Source of the DNA: Promethearchaeota archaeon
GTDB taxonomy: Archaea > Asgardarchaeota > Lokiarchaeia > Sigyniarchaeales > SOKP01
Assembly: GCA_030606485.1 (NCBI GenBank)
Contig: JAUWGH010000006.1
Span: 199,966 to 263,965 of the forward strand
Reading direction: 5' to 3'
DNA: 64,000 nucleotides
Shown here: positions 26,023 through 34,766 of the stretch, piece after piece
Layout: each line of letters begins with the position of its first letter
Position numbering within the stretch: the stretch's first letter is position 1
Notes under the pieces: generated by a model
Database searches by the model: none
The model's input: the letters and a program-made list of their open reading frames with translations, nothing else
What the model was told of the DNA's origin: nothing
Translations under genes and position numbers: made by a program

Positions 26023-26292
26023 TTATCCCCAATCGCTTTTATAACCAGTTCCTCCAGGGGGCCATGAGAAAATGATTGCCTCTTCCTGACAAACATACCA
26101 GCAAACGGCACATTCCAAACATTTTTCTAAACTCTTAATTTTAGCTTTTTTTTCCATGATTTCGAAACACCCAGCTAAACAAACTTTCACACAATTGCCG
26201 CATCCTATACATTTCTCATCATTAATTTTTATAAACTCGCCCGCGCCCTCAACCCATTGCACACCAGGAAAATCTTTAAATGTTTTAACCAT
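26023..26292 (-). CDS. FixX-like ferredoxin (two Cys clusters)
   Basis: The protein of 89 residues has a first cluster CIGCGNCVKVCLAGC (about residue 30) and a second group CLECAVCWYVCQEEAI (about 62), separated by a short loop, as in FixX and other ferredoxins that pair with ETF:quinone oxidoreductase-like flavoproteins. The end (WPPGGTGYKSDWG) matches the family's tail. It lies just behind the FixC-like flavoprotein gene (16 bases), same strand, so it likely passes electrons to or from it. The start ATG at 26292 is preceded by GTTGAT. Confidence 0.87.
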   Translation of the reverse strand: MVKTFKDFPGVQWVEGAGEFIKINDEKCIGCGNCVKVCLAGCFEIMEKKAKIKSLEKCLECAVCWYVCQEEAIIFSWPPGGTGYKSDWG

Positions 26293-26308
26293 ATTTATCA
26301 ACTCTTAC

Positions 26309-27973
26309 TTAATATACATAAAATATTGATGGATTGGCTTTATCTACAAATTTTATCATTTTATTGCTTAATTTATTCGATATAGGATTTAATAATTTTA
26401 TAATCGCTGAATTGATGGGCTCAATAATAGGCAAACTTTTTCTCATTAATGTGTTCAAAGAATTTGAAAGAGGAATTATAATAATTTTAAGTACTCTTCT
26501 TATCCGCAGCATTGATTTCATTATTAAGTCTATAAATCTCAACGTGCTTAGAAATTTGCGTTCCTTCTTTCTGACTCGTTTTGATGCTGTGACTTTAATA
26601 ACCTTCTTTTTCACATAATCATAACTCTCGTGAAGCCAATTCTGATAATAACGGAAGTACATCTTAATCCATTTTGTTATTATCGTTGGATCTTCTTTCA
26701 CATAGGCAAGGAGCAGCTTCATGAACGGCGTGGTAAAATGTGTCAACGAGCCTAACCCCCAACCTTGATGAATATACTTCTTGAGCTTCTTTATATCATG
26801 CTCTTGTTGAGCGATACGCAAATTATAGCGATTTCTACCCTTGATAGACCACTGAATAATTGAATGTGCCTTTATCTTATCATCATATTTCTTCAAAAAA
26901 GCTTTGGAAACGTCATTGGCTTTAATTGCTTCAATTGCGACCTGGGCGGCAATTTCGGCTGAATACCATGCTGCCGGCACGCCATCACACAATTCTGTAC
27001 TTTCAAGCCCCGCAGCATCTCCAATTAATATCATACCATCCGTATGATTAGGCATTTTCCGGAGCTTTTTATTTAGCCCTACATAAATCTCGAAACCTTC
27101 CCACATCCTTGCACGCAATTTAGCTCGAGGAGCTACTAAATCTTTCCACCACAACAGTTTTGAAGTTATATTATGATGATACTCATCAAATAGTTTACCT
27201 AAATTTGGCACCGATTTCTGATCTGTTCTTAAACACTGGTCCTGCATAAAATGAATACTACTTCTATAAGGCCACACCATTAGACCATTGCCATAACCAA
27301 GCGGCGGAGATATTTTTTGCTCGTCCCAACCCCAACACATCTTAACGGAATATCCAAAAATTTTATCAATGTCTTCTTTTCGCATAACATAGTCGTATGT
27401 ATCGGCTAACGAGATGGTTTCAGGTGGATATTTTTCGCGTACGCCCGCCTTTATCGCTAATATGCCCTGCGAGCCCTCAGCATTTATTACAATCTTAGCC
27501 CTAATTTTCTCGCCTTTATCTGTTATAATTCCTTTAATGAATTCGCCCTCTTTTATAAAATTGGTGACTGTAGTTGACGTCCTTAGTTCAACGCCTGCCT
27601 CCACGGCCTTTCTGGCTTGCCACTGACAAAATGGCTTACAATAAGTATTATAACCAAATGCAATGATCGGAGAGAGTGGTTTCGGGACCTTTAGTGAATC
27701 ATCGATTTCAATATCCCCTTTATCGATGTCTTTTATAATATAGTTTACTATACCATCAGCAGGACGCTCAAAGGGAGGATTACCATCCCTAATAAATGCT
27801 GGAGCAAATAAAAATCCTTGAAATGGAATAGTTAAACCCGAAATGACTTTATCGCCAACATTCTCAGAACGTTCAAGCATTAAGGTTTTAAGCTCGGCAT
27901 CAGCACAGAGCTTCGCTGCTACAGAGCCCCCAAACCCAGCACCAACAACAATAATATCAAAGTCTTCGTCCAT
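26309..27973 (-). CDS. FixC/geranylgeranyl reductase-like FAD-dependent oxidoreductase
   Basis: The 554-residue protein opens with an FAD-binding Rossmann motif, DIIVVGAGFGGSVAAKL, and has the late FAD motif DGMILIGDAAGLES (about residue 325). The middle part (SGLTIPFQGFLFAPAF, then YCKPFCQWQARKAVEAGVEL) fits the FixC/ETF:quinone oxidoreductase group, supported by the FixX-like ferredoxin encoded next. About 100 extra residues at the C-terminus are basic and rich in Ile, Leu and Lys; such a tail is not typical of the family and might attach to membranes. No ETF genes are in the window. A reductive role on isoprenoid lipids is an alternative. Confidence 0.85.
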   Translation of the reverse strand: MDEDFDIIVVGAGFGGSVAAKLCADAELKTLMLERSENVGDKVISGLTIPFQGFLFAPAFIRDGNPPFERPADGIVNYIIKDIDKGDIEIDDSLKVPKPLSPIIAFGYNTYCKPFCQWQARKAVEAGVELRTSTTVTNFIKEGEFIKGIITDKGEKIRAKIVINAEGSQGILAIKAGVREKYPPETISLADTYDYVMRKEDIDKIFGYSVKMCWGWDEQKISPPLGYGNGLMVWPYRSSIHFMQDQCLRTDQKSVPNLGKLFDEYHHNITSKLLWWKDLVAPRAKLRARMWEGFEIYVGLNKKLRKMPNHTDGMILIGDAAGLESTELCDGVPAAWYSAEIAAQVAIEAIKANDVSKAFLKKYDDKIKAHSIIQWSIKGRNRYNLRIAQQEHDIKKLKKYIHQGWGLGSLTHFTTPFMKLLLAYVKEDPTIITKWIKMYFRYYQNWLHESYDYVKKKVIKVTASKRVRKKERKFLSTLRFIDLIMKSMLRIRRVLKIIIIPLSNSLNTLMRKSLPIIEPINSAIIKLLNPISNKLSNKMIKFVDKANPSIFYVY

Positions 27974-28014
27974 TTATAAAATATTGAATAAAGAAGTATA
28001 TAAATTTATTATTT

Positions 28015-28245
28015 TAATTTTGTAATTATTTTCTCCCAATTAAAATATTGATTTAGATTTTTTAATCCTTCAATAATCAAATCTACTATTTTAAACATAG
28101 GCATTTTTACTGCCCATCCATATTCATCAAATAAGTATAAAGAAAGTTCTCAAAAGAGCATTTTACGTGTTTCTCTTCGATACATGCCTATAAATGCACC
28201 TCCAACGATTTCACTTGTTCCAGAATCATCAATTTCTATAGTCAT
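28015..28245 (-). pseudogene. disrupted gene, unknown family
   Basis: The frame begins MTIEIDDSGTSEIVGGAF with IGMYRRETRKMLF, hits an in-frame TGA at 28150-28152, and goes on as ELSLYLFDEYGWAVKMPMFK and a helix. The motif IDDSG followed by GGAFIG looks like a metal-binding nuclease-like start, but I cannot name the family. It ends at 28015. Reading continues well across the TGA, so this is a recent nonsense mutation or a fragment. Confidence 0.5.
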
Positions 28246-28264
28246 TTAACTCCCTTATACTTAA

Positions 28265-28591
28265 AAAGTTGTTCAATCATTTAAATCTTTTCTTAAAAAT
28301 GCCAAGTCAACACTTCAAGAATTTTGCCAAAAACATCAATTTGACACTCCAAAATATCAAGAAATTAAAAAAGTAGGTCCTGAACATAAACCCATATTCA
28401 CAGTAGAAGTTATCATAAGACCTGATAGTAATAAAATTGGTTTCGAAAATGTTTTTAACACTTACATAATTGATAATTCTTTTGTGAGTTCGACTGGAAA
28501 GGGAAGATCAAAAAAGATAGCTGAAATGAAGGCTGCTGAAACTATGTTTGATATTATTAGTTTATTATCTACTTCGGAAATGATGTCATAA
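28265..28591 (+). pseudogene. orphan double-stranded RNA-binding domain without a start codon
   Basis: The frame reads KSTLQEFCQKHQFDTPKYQE, then GPEHKPIFTVEVII, and the C-terminal helix STGKGRSKKIAEMKAAETMF. This is a complete dsRBD with the pattern seen at the end of RNase III: strand-strand-strand and the GKGxSKKxAE-xxAA helix. About 13 codons before the domain are open but have no ATG, GTG or TTG, and no RNase III catalytic domain is upstream. It is either a decayed gene or one with an unusual start. RNase III-type dsRBDs are rare in archaea. Confidence 0.7.
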
Positions 28592-28779
28592 TAATTGAAC
28601 GGCGCCAAATTAAAGGTTTTAAGATTGTAAGCAGCGATAAAAACTATCTCCCAGTTATGAAAATTGCAAGCCATAAAAATATAAAATCTTACATCTTAGG
28701 CGTCAAACAATCCGAAATCTACCAAAAGTATGGTATTAAAGATATTAAATTTCGTGGAATCCTACGATACCTCAAATGA
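28561..28779 (+). other. open frame without start codon, overlapping the dsRBD end
   Basis: The frame reads IIYFGNDVIIIERRQIKGFK, VSSDKNYLPVMKIASHK and ILGVKQSEIYQKYGIKD, ending with GILRYLK. It looks like the C-terminal part of a real protein but has no start and overlaps the end of the dsRBD frame by 31 bases. I do not recognise it. It may be a remnant of the same lost locus as 28015-28245, which lies on the opposite strand. Confidence 0.4.
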
Positions 28780-28980
28780 TACACTATTTTGAGAAGATTT
28801 TTTACTTTCAAAGACTTCTATTCTATAGAGATTCCAAGTTTCTCCAATAAAGGAATAAAGCATTTTTTATACGAATCTTTAAACCGTAAATTAATTTTTA
28901 TGTTTTTTATTTAAATAGATTTAATTGATTATTCCATAAATACAATTTTAAAATTATAATATAGGAGTTGGATTTAAAAA

Positions 28981-29220
28981 ATTAAATCTAAAATAAAGAA
29001 TGAAATAGAAATTCAGCAAAAATTTGAACAAGAAAAATTAATGGAAAAATATTCCAATATATTAGATGAAATACCAAAAAAATGCAAAGAATGTAATAGT
29101 GAAAAAATAGAATATTGGGATGAAACAGAGGAAGAGATAATTTTTAGATGCTTGAATTGTAAAATCTTTTATACTTTTTCATTAAATAGGGAAAAATTAT
29201 TAATCTTTTTTAAATATTAG
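28981..29220 (+). CDS. small zinc ribbon protein, unknown
   Basis: From the ATG at 29041 the product is 59 residues with two Cys pairs, CKEC near residue 16 and CLNC near 41, forming a zinc ribbon, with acidic residues between them. The frame is open upstream for 20 more codons of helical character up to an ATT at 28981, which stands behind GGAG at 28964. Which start is used is unknown. The tail (LNREKLLIFFKY) is hydrophobic. Function unknown; a transcription factor-like or ribosome-associated role is only a guess. Confidence 0.55.
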   Translation: MKSKIKNEIEIQQKFEQEKLMEKYSNILDEIPKKCKECNSEKIEYWDETEEEIIFRCLNCKIFYTFSLNREKLLIFFKY

Positions 29221-29403
29221 ATAGAAATGTCTTCTTAAACTTTTTAGAGAAAATCGAAATTGAATGATATCTTTTTTTTTAACCATAAAAAAATTAATAT
29301 TTTTATCACTTTCATCTAAAATATTTATATTTTTAGTAATCATATCAATAAATTGGAAAATAACTAATATATAGGATAAAAATTTAAAAATTGGTGAGAT
29401 AAA

Positions 29404-30312
29404 ATTAGTATTTTTTTAAAAGCAGATGATATTCTCACAAAATCAAGAGAATCCAAATACAACTTTTCTTTTAAATCAAAATTACAAGTATTTGAGCAAG
29501 TGACTGCAACAACTAGAAATAGAAAACCTTATCTTATTTTAACTTTAAGGGATGCGACCAATAATTTAAGAAATGTTAAAAAATGGCTCTCTGATGAAAA
29601 AGAATTAGAAGATCAACGAAAATTGTTTGAGATTGGTAATGTTTTAGAAATAGAAGCCAAATTTGAGGTAAATTATAAAAGTGTAATTATTAATAATGCG
29701 AGAATATTAAGTTCTAATGAATTTAATTTGGACGAATTTGTTATTTTACCAAAAATTGACGAACGAGAATTGTTAAAATGCTTAAATGAGACTATATCGA
29801 AAATAAGAAATGAATTGTTAAAGGAATTATTAGATAAAATATTTAGTGATAAAGATATCAAAACCAAATTTATAGAATGCCCCTCTTCTGTGAAAAAACA
29901 CCATCCATATAAATTTGGTAATTTAGAGCATACAATTGGAATGATTAAAATATTTGAAAATTTAGAAGCATTTTATAATAGAAGCACAAATCTTGATGTT
30001 GATCTAATTTATACTGGAATTATTTTGCACGATATAGGCAAAATATATGAATATTATATTTATAATGGTATTCCAAAAATTAATGCTGAATATTCATTAA
30101 TTGGACATCTAGTTCTGGGAGATCAACTGGTTTCAAAATTTATAACTGATATTGAAAAATTTCCTAAAGATTTAGAAAATAGAATACGACATCTAATTTT
30201 GAGTCATCATGGAAGAAAGGAATGGAGATCTCCAGTAGAACCACAATTTCCTGAAGCCGAAATTTTGCATTATTTAGATATGATAGATTCGAGATTTAAA
30301 TTAAACCCTTAA
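29404..30312 (+). CDS. YhaM-like 3'-5' exonuclease (OB fold plus HD domain)
   Basis: The protein of about 302 residues has an N-terminal OB-fold nucleic acid-binding domain (QVFEQVTATTRNRKPYLIL and LRDATNNLRNVKKW) and a C-terminal HD domain with metal-binding residues in KFGNLEHTIGM, IILHDIGKIYEY, GHLVLGDQ and LSHHGRKEWRSPVEP. This is the layout of YhaM/Cbf1, which trims RNA or single-stranded DNA from the 3' end. The OB domain starts upstream of the first GTG (29500). The frame opens behind GGTGA at 29393 with ATT at 29404 as the in-frame codon at start distance, so the start is unusual or was altered. Confidence 0.82.
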   Translation: MSIFLKADDILTKSRESKYNFSFKSKLQVFEQVTATTRNRKPYLILTLRDATNNLRNVKKWLSDEKELEDQRKLFEIGNVLEIEAKFEVNYKSVIINNARILSSNEFNLDEFVILPKIDERELLKCLNETISKIRNELLKELLDKIFSDKDIKTKFIECPSSVKKHHPYKFGNLEHTIGMIKIFENLEAFYNRSTNLDVDLIYTGIILHDIGKIYEYYIYNGIPKINAEYSLIGHLVLGDQLVSKFITDIEKFPKDLENRIRHLILSHHGRKEWRSPVEPQFPEAEILHYLDMIDSRFKLNP

Positions 30313-30373
30313 TTTTCACTTAAAGTTTCAAATAATTTTAAAAAAATATAACATTATTTTTAAAAATAAAAAA

Positions 30374-30685
30374 GTGATAAATATAAAGATTTTTCCAAGA
30401 AAATATAAAGATAATAAGAATTGTAAAGATTGTGCATTTCTTGAGGAAAAAAGTAAAGATTTGAAAGTTCTTGATGAACCAAATAAAGTTGCAATTATTT
30501 GTACTATAAAAAATGATATACCAAAAAATAATTATTGTCGCCATTTTAAAAATAGAGTAGAATTATTTAAACCTGAGAAAAGATTAAAATATTATACTTT
30601 ACTGAGAGAAAGAATTTATTCAGCGATATCTCTAGTTTTTAGCGGAATAGCAATTACTATTAGTATTTTTGCAATTTTTTTTTAG
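30374..30685 (+). CDS. small Cys-containing protein with one membrane helix, unknown
   Basis: The 103-residue protein has a soluble part with Cys residues (NCKDCAFL near 17-24, IICTIKND near 41 and NYCRHF near 53), which could bind zinc or an Fe-S cluster, and a C-terminal membrane helix (AISLVFSGIAITISIFAIFF). It would be tail-anchored. The start is given as GTG at 30374, but GTGAT could also be the ribosome binding site of a start a few codons on (ATA), as there is no other. It follows the YhaM-like gene by 61 bases. Not recognised. Confidence 0.55.
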   Translation: MINIKIFPRKYKDNKNCKDCAFLEEKSKDLKVLDEPNKVAIICTIKNDIPKNNYCRHFKNRVELFKPEKRLKYYTLLRERIYSAISLVFSGIAITISIFAIFF

Positions 30686-30740
30686 TTGATATAAATCTAA
30701 ATTTCTGATTGTTGATATATTACAGGTTATTATTTATGGA

Positions 30741-31188
30741 ATTATTCAAATTTTCACATCTATGATTGGAGATGGCTTGAATAACAATTTTTGAGAGACT
30801 GATTCATGTTTTTTATCATTCAATTGACCTTAGTGAAGAGGGAATTTATGAAGCTGGCGAATGGGCTACCGTAAATAATACCAAGTGATATCACTTCCAA
30901 CCCTGGGATTTCAAAATAAATGAAATTAGATTTGGCGAAGATAGAGAGGTTTCAATTAAAGTTTCAATCGAATGGAAAGTCACTGAAAGGAACGATCCCT
31001 TAGGAAAGCCGCTACTAGACCTGAAATTAAAAACAACCATTAAATTTTCCTAGCATGGAGCAAAAGCTAAATTAAATCAAGCTATTATCAATTATATTCT
31101 CAACGCAGAGGGAACAAGTAAAGAAATACCAATTAAGGGGAAAGATACAATGGAAAATCAAATGCATAATAGAAATATTTTAATTTAA
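30741..31188 (+). pseudogene. decayed 3'-half copy of the AttH-like gene
   Basis: The region matches the last 150 codons of the gene at 6106-7224 over its whole length: IYDWRW, YHSIDLSEEGIYEAGEWA, YHFQPWDF, TKVPIEW-like, LLDLKLKTT, WHGA-like and NYILNAEGT are all visible. Several in-frame stops (TGA after RW-L, TAG in place of the W of WHG) and small shifts break it. The 5' half is missing. It lies directly before the TIR-SLOG genes of the defence island, so it may mark a boundary of inserted DNA. Confidence 0.88.
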
Positions 31189-31395
31189 ACTTAAAATTGA
31201 ACTTAAAAAACTCAAAATTACCAATATTATTTGAATTTATTCCTATCTCGTTTTAAAATAGAATAAAATTTATGATTCATACATAGATTATAAAATATAA
31301 ATAGAGTATTAAAGGAAAAATTTTTATAAATTTTAATCTAAATTATTTGTGAACATCTAATAAATTATAAATTGAAAAAATTTGGAGGAGAGCAT

Positions 31396-31929
31396 ATGTC
31401 AAAAAGGCATAAAGTATTTTTAAGCTATCATCATGAAAATGATGAAAAATACAAAATTTTATTTGAAAAAATGTTTGGAAATGTTTATATTTCCAAAGCT
31501 GTTGAGCTCGGCGATATTGATCCTTATTTAAACACAGAAACCATCCGACGTAAGATTAGAGATGAATTTCTAAGAGATTCCACCGTTACCGTAGTTCTTG
31601 TAGGTAGCGAGACTTGGAAAAGAAAACATGTTGATTGGGAAATCTCATCAAGTATTCGAGACACTCAATATAATCCTAGATCTGGACTTCTAGGCATTAT
31701 TCTACCAACGCATCTCGATTATCATAGAGAAAAATATGATCCATACACAATACCACCCCGATTATATGACAATATCAAGTGTGATTATGCAAAAATCTAT
31801 GATTGGACCAATAATTCTAATTATATTCAAGAATGGATTCATGAAGCTTTTAAAAGAAAAGACCAAATAAATCCGAATAATGCACAAACATTGTTCAAAA
31901 ATAATCGTTCTGGCAATAGATGGCAATAA
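31396..31929 (+). CDS. ThsB-like TIR-domain protein (Thoeris sensor)
   Basis: The 177-residue protein is a Thoeris-type TIR domain (DUF1863-like): KVFLSYHHENDEKYKILFEK at the start, then IRRKIRDEFLRDSTVTVVLVG and ETWKRKHVDWEISSSI near residue 80, where the Glu of WE is in the place of the NADase catalytic residue. ThsB proteins sense phage infection and make a cyclic ADP-ribose signal. The true start is the ATG at 31396 behind GGAGGAG, not the TTG at 31372. The TIR-SLOG gene follows 21 bases later, the expected partner position of an effector gene. Confidence 0.83.
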   Translation: MSKRHKVFLSYHHENDEKYKILFEKMFGNVYISKAVELGDIDPYLNTETIRRKIRDEFLRDSTVTVVLVGSETWKRKHVDWEISSSIRDTQYNPRSGLLGIILPTHLDYHREKYDPYTIPPRLYDNIKCDYAKIYDWTNNSNYIQEWIHEAFKRKDQINPNNAQTLFKNNRSGNRWQ

Positions 31930-31950
31930 ATTTTTAAAGTATCAAAAAAA

Positions 31951-34011
31951 ATGACAGTTAAATTTATTCCTTATAAACCTCGTCTTCAAGTTTATATCCT
32001 GGTGCACCCGGACTCGGATTTTAAATTAGATTTACCAAATAACATTTACTCTTTTTTAACAAGAGATATTAAGGATCCACTATCTAGAGGATTAGGAATT
32101 CCTGTCTTTTTTTGGAACCCATTTCAAAAATCAGATAATAAAATTTTCAATTCAATCGACTTTAATAACGCACACCATACTGTTGTTATTTCATTGATTG
32201 ACTATAAAATGGTTAATGATTCTGATTGGAGTGAATATATTAATCAAATATGGAATCGAATTAAAAATAATTATGTCCAACATCGTTTAATCCCAGTTGC
32301 TCTCGATAATACTGCATTAAATATTGATGGAGAAGTACAAAAGGCTAATTTTTTACAATTTTTTAAATTTCCCGAAGATAAACGTATCCAACTATTAAGA
32401 ATCCAATTAACTCATGAATTATGTCGACTTCTTAAGGGTGATTTAGATCCAAATCTTTTTAACAAACTCTCATTACCAATTAATTTGTTTCTTAGTCATG
32501 CAAAAATAGATGGAGAATCTCATATAATAAAGGTACGAGATTTCATCAATAAAGAAACATCAATAAATTCATTTTTTTACGCAATTGATATTCCACCTGG
32601 ATTAGAATTTGAACGGATAATTGAAGAAAATATTGCAAATGCGTGCTTGTTGATATTTCAAACCGATAAATTTGCATCAAGAGAATGGTGTAGGCGAGAA
32701 GTTTTAATTGCAAAAAAAAAAAAATGTCCTATAATTGTTATTAACTGTTTAGTTGATGGTGTAGATAGAAGTTTTCCCTACATGGGGAATGTTCCTATAA
32801 TTCGTTGGAATATAGAAGATAAGAATAGAATAATTGATATTTTAACTCTTGCACTTCAAGAAATGCTTCGTTATTTGTATAATGCCCAACATCTCAAAGA
32901 TTTTTACAATGTTTGGAAAATTTCTGATAAAAATTTAAAATGTTTTCGCGCTCCCGAAATATTAACTTGTATTCAATTTTTAAATGATAATCAAATTAAA
33001 AGTAATAATATTTTTATATACCCAGATCCACCTTTGGGTATAGAAGAACATATCTTACTTAAAAAAACTTTAACAAATGTACAATTTATGACGCCCACTC
33101 AATTTATAAAAAAAAAAATTAGCAAGATAACCAACCAAAAATCGCGTAAAATAATTGGTTTGTCAATATCAAAAAGTCCTGAATTACCAAGGAAAGGGTT
33201 AGCGCCCCATCATTTAACTGATGCAATGGTAGAATTTACTCGTTATGTACTTGCATCTAAAACTTCAATTGCTTATGGAGGGGATCTTAGAGAAAATGGT
33301 TTTACAAAAATCCTTTTTGATTTGGCTAGAAAACACACTAAATCAGATGAGGAACCAAGAACCCGTATTTTAAATTTCTTATCTTGGCCTTATTATAGGA
33401 AATTGTCCGAAAAAGATCAAGCAGAGTTAATTCGTGTGGCAGATATTAAAAAAATAGACCTTCCGGATGATCTTAAAAAATTTTCTGAAAAAGAAATAGA
33501 TGTTCAAAAACCAGAAGATAAATACTTAGTAGCTCGCGCCCTTACGAAGATGAGGAGTGAAATGAATAAATTTATTGATTGCAGGATATTTTTTGGGGGT
33601 AATACAACGGAATTTCAAGGTAAATATCCAGGGTTAATAGAAGAAGCTTATCTTACCTTGAAAGCAAAAAAACCTATTTATTTAATTGGTTCTTTTGGTG
33701 GTGCTTCTCATGCTATTATTGAAGCTATAAAAGGTGAAATACCAGAAATTTTAACAATCGAAAAACATCTACAAAAATCGGATTATAAAGCATTTGTTGA
33801 ATATTATAATCAAAAAGTATTGCAAAATTCAAGTATTATAGAAGAGATTATTGATTATGACAAAATATTAAAATTTTTTCATAAAATTGGAATAGATGGA
33901 TTGAAAAATGGTTTGACAGAAGCTGAGAATTATCAACTTTTTAAAACGCCCTATATATTCGAGATGATTTCATTAGTTTTAAAAGGTCTTTCAAGAATCA
34001 AAATTATATAG
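31951..34011 (+). CDS. large TIR-SLOG protein, likely Thoeris-like effector
   Basis: The 686-residue protein has three parts. Residues about 10-165 look like a divergent TIR-like domain (RLQVYILVHPDSDF, then RGLGIPVFFW). Residues about 175-300 are a second TIR domain (INLFLSHAKIDGESH) whose catalytic Glu stands in FASREWCRREVLIAKK. Residues about 395-620 resemble a SLOG domain: IGLSISKSPELPRKGLAPHH, SIAYGGDLRENGF and IYLIGSFGGASHAIIEA. In known Thoeris systems a SLOG domain binds the signal made by ThsB and turns on a SIR2 effector domain. Here a TIR domain takes the place of SIR2. The coupling to the ThsB-like gene (21 bases upstream) supports this; the mechanism is inferred. Confidence 0.78.
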   Translation: MTVKFIPYKPRLQVYILVHPDSDFKLDLPNNIYSFLTRDIKDPLSRGLGIPVFFWNPFQKSDNKIFNSIDFNNAHHTVVISLIDYKMVNDSDWSEYINQIWNRIKNNYVQHRLIPVALDNTALNIDGEVQKANFLQFFKFPEDKRIQLLRIQLTHELCRLLKGDLDPNLFNKLSLPINLFLSHAKIDGESHIIKVRDFINKETSINSFFYAIDIPPGLEFERIIEENIANACLLIFQTDKFASREWCRREVLIAKKKKCPIIVINCLVDGVDRSFPYMGNVPIIRWNIEDKNRIIDILTLALQEMLRYLYNAQHLKDFYNVWKISDKNLKCFRAPEILTCIQFLNDNQIKSNNIFIYPDPPLGIEEHILLKKTLTNVQFMTPTQFIKKKISKITNQKSRKIIGLSISKSPELPRKGLAPHHLTDAMVEFTRYVLASKTSIAYGGDLRENGFTKILFDLARKHTKSDEEPRTRILNFLSWPYYRKLSEKDQAELIRVADIKKIDLPDDLKKFSEKEIDVQKPEDKYLVARALTKMRSEMNKFIDCRIFFGGNTTEFQGKYPGLIEEAYLTLKAKKPIYLIGSFGGASHAIIEAIKGEIPEILTIEKHLQKSDYKAFVEYYNQKVLQNSSIIEEIIDYDKILKFFHKIGIDGLKNGLTEAENYQLFKTPYIFEMISLVLKGLSRIKII

Positions 34012-34214
34012 TTAAAACAAATTATTTTTTTATATCAAAAAACCTAAAAGATTTATTAATAATTAACCGATTTTTTTTAATATTTTAAAAAAATAAATTA
34101 ATTTAAGATTTCAAGATTCTTCCTTATTTTTTTAAAGTCATATTCTTTATTTTTTAAATATTCATTTTAACCTTAATGTAAAAGATTTAAATAGAAATAC
34201 GGATAATATTAAAT

Positions 34215-34663
34215 ATGGCAAGAATTTTTCTGTGTCATCCAAATAGAGAAGCATATGCTACAAGTACTGCTCACAGCTTTGCTCACTATATTCGAGAACA
34301 TTCAAGATTTGGTGTTTGGTTAGATACAGAACATTTTCCTAAAGTCAAATAACTAGTGAAAATCAAATTAGACAGATTTTACGTAAAGGACTAAATCAAT
34401 GCAACATTTTTTTGAGTCTATACTTTCCAAGTACATCATTATCTCGTTCAAGAAGTGATATTTGGTATGAAGATGAGCAAAATATGGCGTTTCATCGTGG
34501 AATGCCAATTATTCAAACATATCTTGAAGGTGCTCGATCAACCCCTTCTGAAAGATCTTATCGTAAAAGATATAAATTTCATTATTCCCATTATCAAAAA
34601 TGGAAAGCAGATTTATTGAATAAAATAAGAGAAGTTGCACGTTTAAATAATATTTCCTATTAA
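34215..34663 (+). pseudogene. frameshifted TIR-domain gene
   Basis: The first frame, from ATG at 34215, reads MARIFLCHPNREAYATSTA and FGVWLDTEHFPKVK, then stops at 34350. A shift of one frame restores ITSENQIRQILRKGLNQCNI and FLSLYFPSTSLSRSRSDIWY with EDEQNMAF to the stop at 34663. Together this is a TIR domain of about 150 residues; the catalytic-Glu segment would be around WYEDEQ. One indel near 34345-34352 breaks it. It may be recently dead or a sequencing slip. Confidence 0.78.
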
Positions 34664-34766
34664 AAAATAAAATTTATTAATAAAATATCAATGCAAAATA
34701 GATTTCATAAGAAATTTTATTAATTTTCTCTAAATTCTAATTTATGATTTAAATTCATCAATCTTT

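Noticed and set aside
26334-26618. Plus-strand frame opposite the tail of the FixC-like gene
   Set aside because: It is the mirror of the basic tail and has no ribosome binding site; the minus-strand gene is well supported.
28150-28152. In-frame TGA read as recoding (selenocysteine or pyrrolysine-like)
   Set aside because: Pyrrolysine uses TAG, and the surrounding frames are also broken, so simple decay is more likely.
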